In this document: in pieces, positions 1 to 6,741 of the stretch | Numbering within the stretch: position 1 is the stretch's first letter | Layout: each line of letters begins with the position of its first letter | Assembly: GCA_900769115.1 (NCBI GenBank) | Contig: CAAGFJ010000005.1 | Span: 1 to 13,479, forward strand | Source: Lachnospiraceae bacterium | GTDB taxonomy: Bacteria; Bacillota; Clostridia; Lachnospirales; Lachnospiraceae | DNA length: 13,479 nt | Reading direction: 5' to 3' | Made by a program: the position numbers and the translations under genes | Notes under the pieces: generated by a model | What the model was told of the DNA's origin: nothing | Database searches by the model: none | The model's input: only the letters and a program-made list of their open reading frames with translations

Positions 1-18
1 AGGTACGTGGAGTACGCC

Positions 19-56
19 AGTACTTGGTGAGCGATGAAATCGCGAACCTTAGTACT
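19..56 (+). other. Hairpin with tandem G-A internal loop inside repeat copy 1
   Basis: The stem is AGTACT/AGTACT, then GGT/ACC, then GA opposite GA (able to form sheared tandem G-A pairs), then GCGAT/ATCGC closing a GAA triloop. The symmetric purine internal loop is typical of structured RNA rather than of a protein-binding DNA site, but no function is recognised. At the equivalent place copy 2 has a different short stem, also with a triloop. Confidence 0.5.
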
Positions 57-165
57 GCTGCGTGCGAGTCGTAGCGCGAGCGTGCCTGCACCATCATGAC
101 ACCTTCAAAGCGCCGGCTTCGCAACATTCAGGCATGCGCCCGCACAAGCCGGAGACTTACGCTGT
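19..165 (+). repeat. Structured repeat element, copy 1
   Basis: This stretch is homologous to the reverse complement of 13312-13439. Positions 61-130 match 13410-13341 without gaps at 53 of 70 positions (counted by eye), starting with a 10/10 match, CGTGCGAGTC. After a one-base gap, CATGCGC (133-139) is shared, and the tail CTTACGCTGT (156-165) matches 10/10. The left part folds well: AGTACT 19-24 pairs with AGTACT 51-56, GGT with ACC, a symmetric GA/GA internal loop follows, and GCGAT (31-35) pairs with ATCGC (39-43) over a GAA triloop. GCGTGCCTG (79-87) can pair with CAGGCATGC (129-137). I see no protein-coding logic here. A dispersed intergenic repeat or a structured non-coding RNA are the best readings; the exact left boundary is unknown. 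Confidence 0.7.
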
Positions 166-195
166 AGAAGAGGATAAGTGTAGAAAGGAGTCTAT

Positions 196-1050
196 ATGTA
201 TAGATCGTTACAGGAACTATGTGAAATTGCAACAGAACAGAACAAGAAGCTTTATGAGGTCGTGTTGGAAGAAGACTGTCATGAACGGGGGATTCCGGTG
301 GATGATGGCTTTGCGCAGGTGACGAAGGTATATCAGGCCATGAAGGAAGCAGACCTGGAGTATGACGGCAGTATCACATCGACGAGTAAGTTGGCAGGTG
401 GCGATGGCGAGAAACTTAGACAATATCGGGAGAGTGGCAAGTCACTTTGTGGAGATTATGTGATCGATGTGATGGAGAAAGCGGTGAAAATGGGTGAGTC
501 CAATGCGTGTATGAAACGAATTGTGGCTTCGCCGACAGCGGGATCGTGTGGGGTAGTGCCGGCGGTGTTGCTATCGTTACAGGAACGGTATTTATATTCG
601 GACGAAGAGATGACCAAAGCATTATTAGTGGCGGCGGGCATTGGCGGAGTGATCGCAACGCGTGCATTTATTGCAGGAGCCGCAGGTGGTTGTCAGGCGG
701 AGATTGGTTCGGCATCAGCAATGGCAGCGGGAGCTGCAGCATTTTTGCAGGGTGGCGATTCGGATACGATCTGTCACGCAGCGGCGATGGCATTGAAGAA
801 TTTGTTAGGACTTGCGTGCGACCCGGTTGGTGGATTAGTAGAGGTGCCTTGTGTCAAACGAAATGTGATTGGAGCGTTAAGTGCATTATCGGCAACAGAT
901 ATGGCACTTGCCGGGGTAAGATCTAAGATTCCGCCGGACGAGGTGATCGATGCAATGAGAAGCATCGGGGTTGCAATGCCAGCCTGTATTAAAGAGACGG
1001 GAAAGGGTGGACTTGCCATGACGCCGGAAGGGCAGAAATATGTACAATAA
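196..1050 (+). CDS. sdaAA: L-serine dehydratase, iron-sulfur-dependent, alpha subunit
   Basis: This subunit, with the beta subunit SdaAB, converts L-serine to pyruvate and ammonia in the cytoplasm using a [4Fe-4S] cluster as Lewis acid. The 284 residues are normal length for the separate alpha subunit. Family motifs are clear: SPTAGSCGVVPA at 112-123, GAAGGCQAEIGSASAMAAGA at 161-180 and ACDPVGGLVEVPC at 207-219. Cys166, Cys208 and Cys219 have the spacing (42 and 11 residues) of the cluster ligands known in this family. The start at 196 follows AAAGGAG (184-190) at good spacing. No promoter is evident between repeat copy 1 and the gene, so it is probably co-transcribed with an upstream gene, expected to be sdaAB, which lies outside the window. 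The C-terminus, ending shortly after KGGLAMTPEG, is typical and complete. Confidence 0.95.
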   Translation: MYRSLQELCEIATEQNKKLYEVVLEEDCHERGIPVDDGFAQVTKVYQAMKEADLEYDGSITSTSKLAGGDGEKLRQYRESGKSLCGDYVIDVMEKAVKMGESNACMKRIVASPTAGSCGVVPAVLLSLQERYLYSDEEMTKALLVAAGIGGVIATRAFIAGAAGGCQAEIGSASAMAAGAAAFLQGGDSDTICHAAAMALKNLLGLACDPVGGLVEVPCVKRNVIGALSALSATDMALAGVRSKIPPDEVIDAMRSIGVAMPACIKETGKGGLAMTPEGQKYVQ

Positions 1051-1062
1051 GTAATTGTTTTT

Positions 1063-1097
1063 GAAAAACAGGGCTGCGATGGCAGTATTATTTTTTC
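1063..1097 (+). terminator. Weak intrinsic terminator candidate after sdaAA
   Basis: A short stem, CTGC (1074-1077) with GCAG (1082-1085) over GATG, is followed by TATTATTTTTTC. An outer GAAAAA (1063-1068)/TTTTTC (1092-1097) pairing could extend it across an internal loop. The core stem is only 4-5 bp, so termination may be partial. Confidence 0.4.
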
Positions 1098-1178
1098 AGG
1101 CGGTTTAGCCACCTAACTGAGGTGAAAAAGAACAAGGTAAGAGGATAAATAAAAGACCAGTACAATTTGATTTTTTCA

Positions 1179-1207
1179 TGGACAATTGTCGGAAAACTTA
1201 GTATAAT
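1179..1207 (+). promoter_or_regulatory. Sigma-A-type promoter for the atp operon
   Basis: TGGACA (1179-1184) and a perfect TATAAT (1202-1207) are separated by exactly 17 bp, which predicts a start near 1214 and a leader of about 125 nt before atpI. A perfect 10-bp palindrome, GACAATTGTC (1181-1190), overlaps the -35 box and could be an operator half-site pair or chance. This is the only strong promoter pattern I see in the gap between sdaAA and the atp genes. Confidence 0.7.
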
Positions 1208-1339
1208 TATATTGCTTTGTTTTTCGACTTTTTGTTATACAGGAATATTATTCTGGTTATAGAGGGCAAGTGGATAACAGAAAGGATATGTGGGGAATAG
1301 GAATAAAGTATTTGGGTATATTTTTAAGGGAAGGGAATT

Positions 1340-1828
1340 ATGAATCAGGTTAAGGAAACGTTAACGGGGTTACTAATTGGAATGGGAGTATATTCTGTAA
1401 TCGTAGAGATTATCGGAATCATTTTTTCTGAAGATATTCTATCATACACGTTAGGACTGCTGGCAGGAGTGGTCGTGGCGGTTATTCTTATTATTCATAT
1501 GACAAGGACATTGGATGATGCCCTGGATTTACCACAGGATGATGCAACTCGATATATGAGAAAGAAGACGGTGTTCCGTATTGTGTTGATGTTAGCGGCG
1601 CTGCTTGGTGCGATGCTGGTACCGCATGTAAATTTTTTTACGGTGCTGCTTGGTCTGCTTGGCATGAAGGTTGGTGCACTGATGGCTCCGTTTTTTTTGA
1701 AGCGCATGTATCCGGATGATTTTGTGACAAAGGAAGATGCCATGGGACCATTTGAGGATGAAGAGGAAGCGGATGAAGAACTTGCGGACAACAACGATTC
1801 CGAAGAAGGAACGCTTACAGAGCAATAA
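1340..1828 (+). CDS. atpI: AtpI-like membrane protein at the head of the atp operon
   Basis: This 162-residue protein has four predicted membrane segments (about 10-30, 33-53, 77-94 and 98-120), a conserved-looking RYMRKK stretch before the third, and a very acidic C-terminal tail (about 138-162). Length, topology and position as first gene of the ATP synthase operon fit the AtpI/ATP synthase subunit I family. In some sodium F-type ATP synthases AtpI is known to assist c-ring assembly. The primary sequence is poorly conserved in this family, so the assignment rests mainly on context and topology. The start follows an AAGGGAAGGG purine tract (1326-1335). It is separated from atpB by a 137-bp gap containing a long hairpin. 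Confidence 0.75.
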   Translation: MNQVKETLTGLLIGMGVYSVIVEIIGIIFSEDILSYTLGLLAGVVVAVILIIHMTRTLDDALDLPQDDATRYMRKKTVFRIVLMLAALLGAMLVPHVNFFTVLLGLLGMKVGALMAPFFLKRMYPDDFVTKEDAMGPFEDEEEADEELADNNDSEEGTLTEQ

Positions 1829-1871
1829 GCAGAAGCGGTTTGGAATACAGCAGGATACTGGTTGTAACATG

Positions 1872-1922
1872 ATCAACAGGAACGCAAGTTTCCGGCAACC
1901 GGAGATTTTCGTTCCTGTTGAT
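1872..1922 (+). other. Long intercistronic hairpin between atpI and atpB
   Basis: A perfect 13-bp inverted repeat (1872-1884 with 1910-1922; arm ATCAACAGGAACG) encloses a C-T mismatch, a five-pair segment including G-U pairs (1886-1890 with 1904-1908), and a perfect TCCGG/CCGGA stem (1891-1895, 1899-1903) over a CAA triloop. That makes about 23 pairs in 51 nt. No T-run follows, so it is not a standard terminator. An RNA processing or stability element that separates atpI expression from the structural subunits is the simplest reading. Confidence 0.7.
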
Positions 1923-1965
1923 GAAATGAAATATACAACAATACGACAGAAAGGAAGGTGAAGGA

Positions 1966-2694
1966 ATGGGGTATGGAATGATGCCAATGCTTTTGGCGGC
2001 GGATAAAGAAGTGGATTTCTCGATCCATCATTTGATCGGGTATCAGTTCATGGGACAGACGGTATATATTACGACGTCGCATGTATGTATGATTCTGATC
2101 ATGGCAACGATCATGATATTCGCAGTGGTTGCACGTAAGAAGATCATGCATGCCGAGGAAGTGCCGACCGGGCTGCAGAATGTAGTAGAACTTGCAGTTG
2201 AGACTTTGGAAGGCTTTGTTAATTCTTCTATGGGTAAGAATGGCAGAAAGTATATCTGTTATGTAGGAACATTGTTCCTTTATATATTGTTATCCAATAT
2301 ATCCGGTCTGTTTGGACTGCGACCGCCAACGGCAGACTACGGAACGACCTTTTCTTTAGCATTGATCACATTTGTTATGATTCAGTATAACAACCTGAAG
2401 TACAATAAGATCGGCGCATTTACAGGATTGTTCCAGCCAATCTGGTTTCTCTTCCCGATTAACCTCATTGGAGAGATCGCCACACCGGTATCTATGTCAC
2501 TGCGTCTGTTTGGTAACGTAATGGCAGGTACGGTTATGATGGCATTATATTATGGATTGCTGCCACTCTTTGCCAAGATTGGTATTCCGGCATTTTTGCA
2601 TGTCTATTTTGACTTGTTCTCCGGAGCAATTCAGGCGTATGTATTCTCTATGCTTACGATGGTATTTATTACCGATAAGATTGGAGAGGCATAA
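1966..2694 (+). CDS. atpB: F-type ATP synthase subunit a
   Basis: This is the membrane stator subunit of Fo, which provides the ion half-channels next to the c ring. The protein has 242 residues, normal for Firmicute subunit a, with a short N-terminus, five or six hydrophobic segments and the family signature SMSLRLFGNVMAGT (176-189). The essential stator arginine is Arg180. The last helix region, GAIQAYVFSMLTMVFI (220-235), is also typical. The start at 1966 is preceded by GGAAGGTG (1953-1960). The gene is second in the operon and is followed by a 104-bp gap before atpE. Confidence 0.97.
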   Translation: MGYGMMPMLLAADKEVDFSIHHLIGYQFMGQTVYITTSHVCMILIMATIMIFAVVARKKIMHAEEVPTGLQNVVELAVETLEGFVNSSMGKNGRKYICYVGTLFLYILLSNISGLFGLRPPTADYGTTFSLALITFVMIQYNNLKYNKIGAFTGLFQPIWFLFPINLIGEIATPVSMSLRLFGNVMAGTVMMALYYGLLPLFAKIGIPAFLHVYFDLFSGAIQAYVFSMLTMVFITDKIGEA

Positions 2695-2695
2695 G

Positions 2696-2779
2696 ATGTA
2701 CAGGCTGACAGAGTGTCTGACAGCGGAATCGGCGGGGCGGCGTCGTGAGGAGGCTGGAACCGCACAACTATATATTTAA
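2696..2779 (+). CDS. Possible 27-residue small ORF between atpB and atpE
   Basis: This open frame begins two bases after the atpB stop, with GGAGAGG (2683-2689) at plausible spacing, and ends 19 bp before the atpE start. The peptide is polar with a cluster of arginines (GRRRE) and resembles nothing I recognise. Codon choice is not clearly coding-like, and the stretch is richer in G+C than its surroundings. It may simply be spacer DNA; the direct repeat CTGACAG (2705-2711, 2717-2723) lies inside it. Confidence 0.15.
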   Translation: MYRLTECLTAESAGRRREEAGTAQLYI

Positions 2780-2798
2780 GAAAATGGAGGAAATATTT

Positions 2799-3074
2799 AT
2801 GTCACAGATCACAAACGAAGGTTTAATTTTAGCATGTTCAACAATCGGCGCAGGTTTAGCTATGATCGCTGGTATCGGACCTGGTATTGGACAGGGTATT
2901 GCTGCCGGACAGGGTGCTGCAGCAGTAGGACGTAACCCAGGTGCAAAGGGTGATATTATGTCTACGATGTTACTTGGTCAGGCCGTAGCCGAGACAACCG
3001 GTCTGTATGGTCTGGTAGTTGCATTGCTGTTAATGTATGGTAATCCAATGCTTGCGAAGTTCTTGAAACTGTAA
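2799..3074 (+). CDS. atpE: F-type ATP synthase subunit c, sodium-binding type
   Basis: This is the rotor-ring proteolipid of Fo. The 91 residues form two membrane hairpin helices (about 8-42 and 53-80) joined by the polar loop GRNPGAK (44-50). Glu65 is the ion carrier. Gln32, Val63, Glu65 and Thr66, with Thr67 and Tyr70 nearby, match the Na+ coordination set known from sodium-dependent rings such as that of Ilyobacter tartaricus (Q32, V63, E65, S66), so Na+ coupling is predicted. The start at 2799 is chosen because GGAGG (2786-2790) lies 8 nt upstream and the protein then has the family's normal length; an upstream in-frame ATG at 2745 would add an unlikely N-terminal extension. The A/U-rich, unstructured leader may favour the high translation that c-ring stoichiometry requires. 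Confidence 0.97.
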   Translation: MSQITNEGLILACSTIGAGLAMIAGIGPGIGQGIAAGQGAAAVGRNPGAKGDIMSTMLLGQAVAETTGLYGLVVALLLMYGNPMLAKFLKL

Positions 3075-3112
3075 GGATCAACGAAGTCTGATGAAAGGAG
3101 GATAGTTCCTTG

Positions 3113-3679
3113 ATGGGTATGTTATCAGGAATGATGGGTGCGCAGACAATGCTGCTCACCGAAGGACATATATTTGAATTAAGCCCGCAGTTAATCAGTG
3201 ACGTGATCATTCAGGGAATTGCCATTTTTATCCTCTTCTTTTTCCTTACCAAGGTGCTGTTCGAGCCGGTGCAGAAGCTTTTGCACAATCGTACCGAGAA
3301 GATCCGGACGGATATTGATACGGCAAAGCAGGACCGGGAAGATGCGGCAGCATTGAAGGCAGAGTATGATGAGAAATTAAAAGCCATCAACAAAGAGAAA
3401 GAAGAGATATTAGAGCAGGCCCGCAAGAAAGCAAAGAAGCGCGAGGAGCAGATCGTAGCAGAAGCGAATGTGGAGGCAGATCGGTTGATTGCCCGCGCCA
3501 ATCAGGAGATTGAGCTTGAAAAGAGCAAGGTTTCCGATGATATGCGTAAGGAGATTGTACGGGTTGCAACGGCAATGGCTGCGAAGATCATTGAACAGCA
3601 GATTGATGAGAGCAGGCAGGACGCTTTAATTGAGGATACTTTGAAAGAAATGGGTGGTAGTACATGGCTAAGCAGGTAA
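3113..3679 (+). CDS. atpF: F-type ATP synthase subunit b
   Basis: This is the peripheral stalk subunit linking subunit a to F1. It has one membrane helix (about 30-50, rich in Ile/Phe) followed by a long, highly charged, Lys/Glu/Ala-rich coiled coil, the normal b architecture at about 188 residues. The region before the membrane helix is roughly 25 residues and Met-rich, longer than in E. coli b. The start is ambiguous: AAAGGAGG (3094-3101) is 8 nt from TTG 3110 and 11 nt from ATG 3113; I give the ATG. The 3' end overlaps atpH by 16 bp, which implies translational coupling of the b and delta subunits. Confidence 0.93.
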   Translation: MGMLSGMMGAQTMLLTEGHIFELSPQLISDVIIQGIAIFILFFFLTKVLFEPVQKLLHNRTEKIRTDIDTAKQDREDAAALKAEYDEKLKAINKEKEEILEQARKKAKKREEQIVAEANVEADRLIARANQEIELEKSKVSDDMRKEIVRVATAMAAKIIEQQIDESRQDALIEDTLKEMGGSTWLSR

Positions 3680-4200
3680 GTAAGACCTACGGAAGTGCAC
3701 TTTTTGAAGTGGCGATGGAGAATCAGTCATTAGATGCCACATTAGAAGAGGTACTTTTTGTAAAGCAGACGTTTCTTGAGAACGAAGAATTAAGCAAGTT
3801 TCTGCTTCATCCAAACATTGAGAAGGAAGAGAAAGTCAAGGTCATTGAGAATATTTACGCCGGCAGGGTATCAGATGAGCTGACCGGTCTTATGACGATG
3901 CTGGTGTTAAAAGGGCATCAGAAAGATTTTCTTTCCGTATTTGATTATGTAATTGCGGCAATTAAGGAAGAGAAGGGGATTGGTATTGCCTACATTTCTT
4001 CCGCAGTAGAGTTAAAGCAGGAGCAGAAAGAACGAATTGAACAGAAACTGATCGAGACAACGAAGTATCAGGAGATCGAAGGGAATTACAAGGTAGATCC
4101 ATCGCTGATCGGTGGACTTGTGATCCGGGTTGCGGATACCGTAGTGGACAGCAGTCTGAAGACACAGATTGCGAAGTTATCGAAGAGTCTCGTACAGTAG
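3664..4200 (+). CDS. atpH: F-type ATP synthase subunit delta
   Basis: This is the F1 stalk subunit (OSCP homologue) that binds the top of the alpha3beta3 hexamer and the b dimer. The 178 residues match the usual length. The N-terminus, AKQVSKTYGSALFEVA, is the family opening, and the C-terminal segment, DPSLIGGLVIRVADTVVDSSLKTQ, is the conserved delta signature. It starts inside the last codons of atpF with only a weak GGTGG motif upstream, consistent with coupled translation. A 44-bp gap separates it from atpA. Confidence 0.95.
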   Translation: MAKQVSKTYGSALFEVAMENQSLDATLEEVLFVKQTFLENEELSKFLLHPNIEKEEKVKVIENIYAGRVSDELTGLMTMLVLKGHQKDFLSVFDYVIAAIKEEKGIGIAYISSAVELKQEQKERIEQKLIETTKYQEIEGNYKVDPSLIGGLVIRVADTVVDSSLKTQIAKLSKSLVQ

Positions 4201-4244
4201 ATGTGAAGAATAGATTATAAACAGAGAGAAGGTGCTAATTTTCC

Positions 4245-5750
4245 ATGAATTTGAAACCAGAAGAGATTAGTTCTGTGATCAAAGAGCAGATTAAGAATTA
4301 TTCAAAGAAATTAGAGACCTCCGAAGTTGGTACAGTTATACAGGTAGCCGACGGAATTGCCCGTGTGCATGGATTAGAGAATGCGATGCAGGGTGAGTTG
4401 TTGGAATTCCCTGGGGATGTTTACGGAATGGTAATGAACTTAGAGGAAGACAACGTAGGTGCGGTACTGTTAAGTGCAAACAAGAATATCAGCGAAGGAG
4501 ATACCGTCAAGACAACCGGACGTGTGGTAGAGGTTCCGGTAGGTGATGCAATGCTTGGACGTGTTGTCAATGCATTGGGACAGCCGATTGACGATAAAGG
4601 TCCGATCAATACTACCAAATCAAGGCCAATTGAGAGAGTGGCATCCGGTGTTATTTCCAGACAGTCCGTAGACACTCCGTTACAGACCGGTATCAAAGCA
4701 ATCGATGCCATGGTTCCGATTGGTAGAGGACAGAGAGAGTTGATCATTGGTGACCGTCAGACAGGTAAGACGGCAATTGCCATTGATACGATCATTAACC
4801 AGAAGGGACAGGGCGTTAAATGTATCTATGTTGCAATCGGTCAGAAAGCATCGACTGTTGCAAGTATCGTGAAGTCCTTAACTGAATATGGAGCAATGGA
4901 TTATACAACGGTTGTGGCATCCACCGCATCCGAGCTTGCTCCATTACAGTATATTGCACCATACGCAGGCTGTGCAATCGGTGAAGAGTGGATGGAGAAT
5001 GGAGAGGATGTACTGGTTGTGTATGATGACTTGAGCAAGCATGCAACGGCTTACCGTACACTTTCCCTGCTGCTTCGTCGTCCGCCGGGACGTGAGGCAT
5101 ATCCGGGTGATGTATTCTACTTACATTCCAGATTGTTAGAGCGTGCTGCCCGGTTAAATGATTCCTTAGGTGGCGGTTCACTTACTGCACTTCCGATCAT
5201 TGAGACACAGGCTGGTGATGTATCTGCATACATTCCGACCAATGTTATTTCCATTACAGACGGACAGATCTACTTAGAGACTGAGATGTTCAATGCCGGT
5301 TTCCGGCCAGCGATCAATGCCGGTCTTTCCGTATCCCGTGTAGGTGGTGCGGCACAGATCGGTGCGATGAAGAAGATTGCTTCTCCAATCCGTACTGAGC
5401 TGGCACAGTATAGAGAGCTGGCTGCATTTGCCCAGTTTGGTTCCGAGTTGGATGACGATACGAAGGAACGTCTGGCACAGGGTGAACGTATCAAAGAGAT
5501 GTTAAAGCAGCCGCAGTATAAGCCGATGCCGGTAGAGCGTCAGGTTGTGATCATTTATGCGGCAACAAAGAGATATCTCTTAGATGTTCCGGTAGATCAG
5601 ATCCTTGATTTTGAGAAAGAATTATTTGAGTTTGTCGATGCACAGTATCCGGAGATCTTTACAAAGATCCGTGAGGAGAAGAAGCTTACAGATGAACTGA
5701 GTCAGATGTTAGACGAGGCAATCACCCAGTATAAGAGTCAGCGTGCATAA
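4245..5750 (+). CDS. atpA: F-type ATP synthase subunit alpha
   Basis: This is the regulatory nucleotide-binding subunit of the F1 catalytic head. At 501 residues it is full length. The P-loop GDRQTGKT is at 169-176, and the family signature PAINAGLSVSRVGG runs over 355-368, with Arg365 in the place of the arginine finger. The N-terminal beta-barrel (about 25-95) and the helical C-terminal domain are intact. The start at 4245 follows a GAGAGAAGGTG purine tract. It is followed by a 109-bp gap before atpG, longer than most gaps in this operon. Confidence 0.98.
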   Translation: MNLKPEEISSVIKEQIKNYSKKLETSEVGTVIQVADGIARVHGLENAMQGELLEFPGDVYGMVMNLEEDNVGAVLLSANKNISEGDTVKTTGRVVEVPVGDAMLGRVVNALGQPIDDKGPINTTKSRPIERVASGVISRQSVDTPLQTGIKAIDAMVPIGRGQRELIIGDRQTGKTAIAIDTIINQKGQGVKCIYVAIGQKASTVASIVKSLTEYGAMDYTTVVASTASELAPLQYIAPYAGCAIGEEWMENGEDVLVVYDDLSKHATAYRTLSLLLRRPPGREAYPGDVFYLHSRLLERAARLNDSLGGGSLTALPIIETQAGDVSAYIPTNVISITDGQIYLETEMFNAGFRPAINAGLSVSRVGGAAQIGAMKKIASPIRTELAQYRELAAFAQFGSELDDDTKERLAQGERIKEMLKQPQYKPMPVERQVVIIYAATKRYLLDVPVDQILDFEKELFEFVDAQYPEIFTKIREEKKLTDELSQMLDEAITQYKSQRA

Positions 5751-5753
5751 GGA

Positions 5754-5840
5754 ATGATACGCAGAGCTTATAAGGAGCAGGTGGAAAGAGGAATGTGTCT
5801 GTATGACACAGAAGAATTTGCATCTGCTATGAGAATATAG
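5754..5840 (+). CDS. Possible 28-residue small ORF between atpA and atpG
   Basis: This open frame occupies most of the atpA-atpG gap. It starts 3 bp after the atpA stop and ends 19 bp before the atpG start. The predicted peptide (MIRRAYKEQV at its start) is charged and uses codons similar to its neighbours, but the only purine motif before it (AAGGA) abuts the start codon, so initiation would have to depend on coupling to atpA. It contains a perfect 6-bp hairpin (TGTGTC 5794-5799, GACACA 5805-5810). I recognise no family; it could be spacer sequence. Confidence 0.2.
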   Translation: MIRRAYKEQVERGMCLYDTEEFASAMRI

Positions 5841-5859
5841 AAGAAAGAGGTGATATGTC

Positions 5860-6717
5860 TTGGCATCGATGAGAGATATAAAAAGGCGCAAAGAAAGCGT
5901 TGCCAGTACCGGTCAGATCACGAAAGCAATGAAGCTGGTATCTACCGTCAAGCTGCAGAAAGCGAAAGCCAGGGCAGAGAGCAATAAGCCGTATTTCACC
6001 ATGTTATATGATACGATCTGTTCCATCTTAGCGAGAACCGGAACGATCGATCACCGTTATCTGCGGGAGAGTGATTCCAAGCGCAAAGCTGTAATTGCAC
6101 TTACATCCAATCGTGGACTTGCAGGTGGATATAATAACAATATTGTCAAAGAGATTACGGCAGCATTTGTACCGGAGGATACCGATATCTATGCAGTAGG
6201 TAAGAAGGGCTTAGAAGGCTTAAGCCGGAAGGGTTACCACATCATTGAGGATTATTCCGAGGTGATGAACGAGCCGCTGTATGCCGATGCGATCCATATT
6301 GGCAAGAACGTGTTAGCGTCTTATGAGAATGGCGAGGTTGGCGAGATCTATCTTGCATATACCGGATTCAAGAATACGGTAGTGCATGAGCCAAAGCTGA
6401 TCAAATTATTGCCAATCAGCGTGGAAGAGATCATGAAGGATGTTGAGATCGATACGCTTACCCTTATGAATTTTGAACCGGAAGCCGATGAGGCATTGGA
6501 TATGATCATTCCAAAGTATATGAATAACATAATCTATGGCGCATTCGTTGAGGCAATCGCCAGTGAAAATGGTGCCAGAATGCAGGCAATGGATTCGGCA
6601 ACCAAGAATGCGGAAGATATGATTGACGATCTGTCGCTGAAGTATAACCGTGCGAGACAGAGCTCCATCACGCAGGAGCTTACCGAGATCATTGCAGGTG
6701 CAGAGGCGATATCATAG
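5860..6717 (+). CDS. atpG: F-type ATP synthase subunit gamma
   Basis: This is the central rotor shaft that turns inside the alpha3beta3 head. The 285 residues are normal length. The N-terminal helix starts MASMRDIKRR, SNRGLAGGYN (about 82-91) matches the conserved SDRGLCGGYN motif, and the C-terminal helix NGARMQAMDSATKNAEDM is the family signature. The start is the TTG at 5860: AAAGAGGTGAT (5844-5853) lies 6 nt upstream, and the next ATG (5869) would be too far and would remove conserved residues. Confidence 0.96.
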   Translation: MASMRDIKRRKESVASTGQITKAMKLVSTVKLQKAKARAESNKPYFTMLYDTICSILARTGTIDHRYLRESDSKRKAVIALTSNRGLAGGYNNNIVKEITAAFVPEDTDIYAVGKKGLEGLSRKGYHIIEDYSEVMNEPLYADAIHIGKNVLASYENGEVGEIYLAYTGFKNTVVHEPKLIKLLPISVEEIMKDVEIDTLTLMNFEPEADEALDMIIPKYMNNIIYGAFVEAIASENGARMQAMDSATKNAEDMIDDLSLKYNRARQSSITQELTEIIAGAEAIS

Positions 6718-6741
6718 AAGAAGAGTAGAAGGAGATAGAAT

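Noticed and set aside
1..60. End of a 5S rRNA or tmRNA, suggested by AGTACTTGGTGAG-like text
   Set aside because: The surrounding sequence does not continue as any rRNA or tmRNA I can recognise, and the same element recurs near 13312-13439.
62..322. Open frame of 86 codons running from the repeat into sdaAA
   Set aside because: It begins inside the structured repeat, has no ribosome binding site, and overlaps the strongly supported sdaAA in another frame.
1214..1339. Riboswitch in the atp leader
   Set aside because: The leader is A/T-rich and shows no recognisable aptamer core or terminator/antiterminator pair.
4816..5181. 121-codon minus-strand frame inside atpA
   Set aside because: It is a shadow of the atpA coding sequence with no ribosome binding site and unlikely composition.
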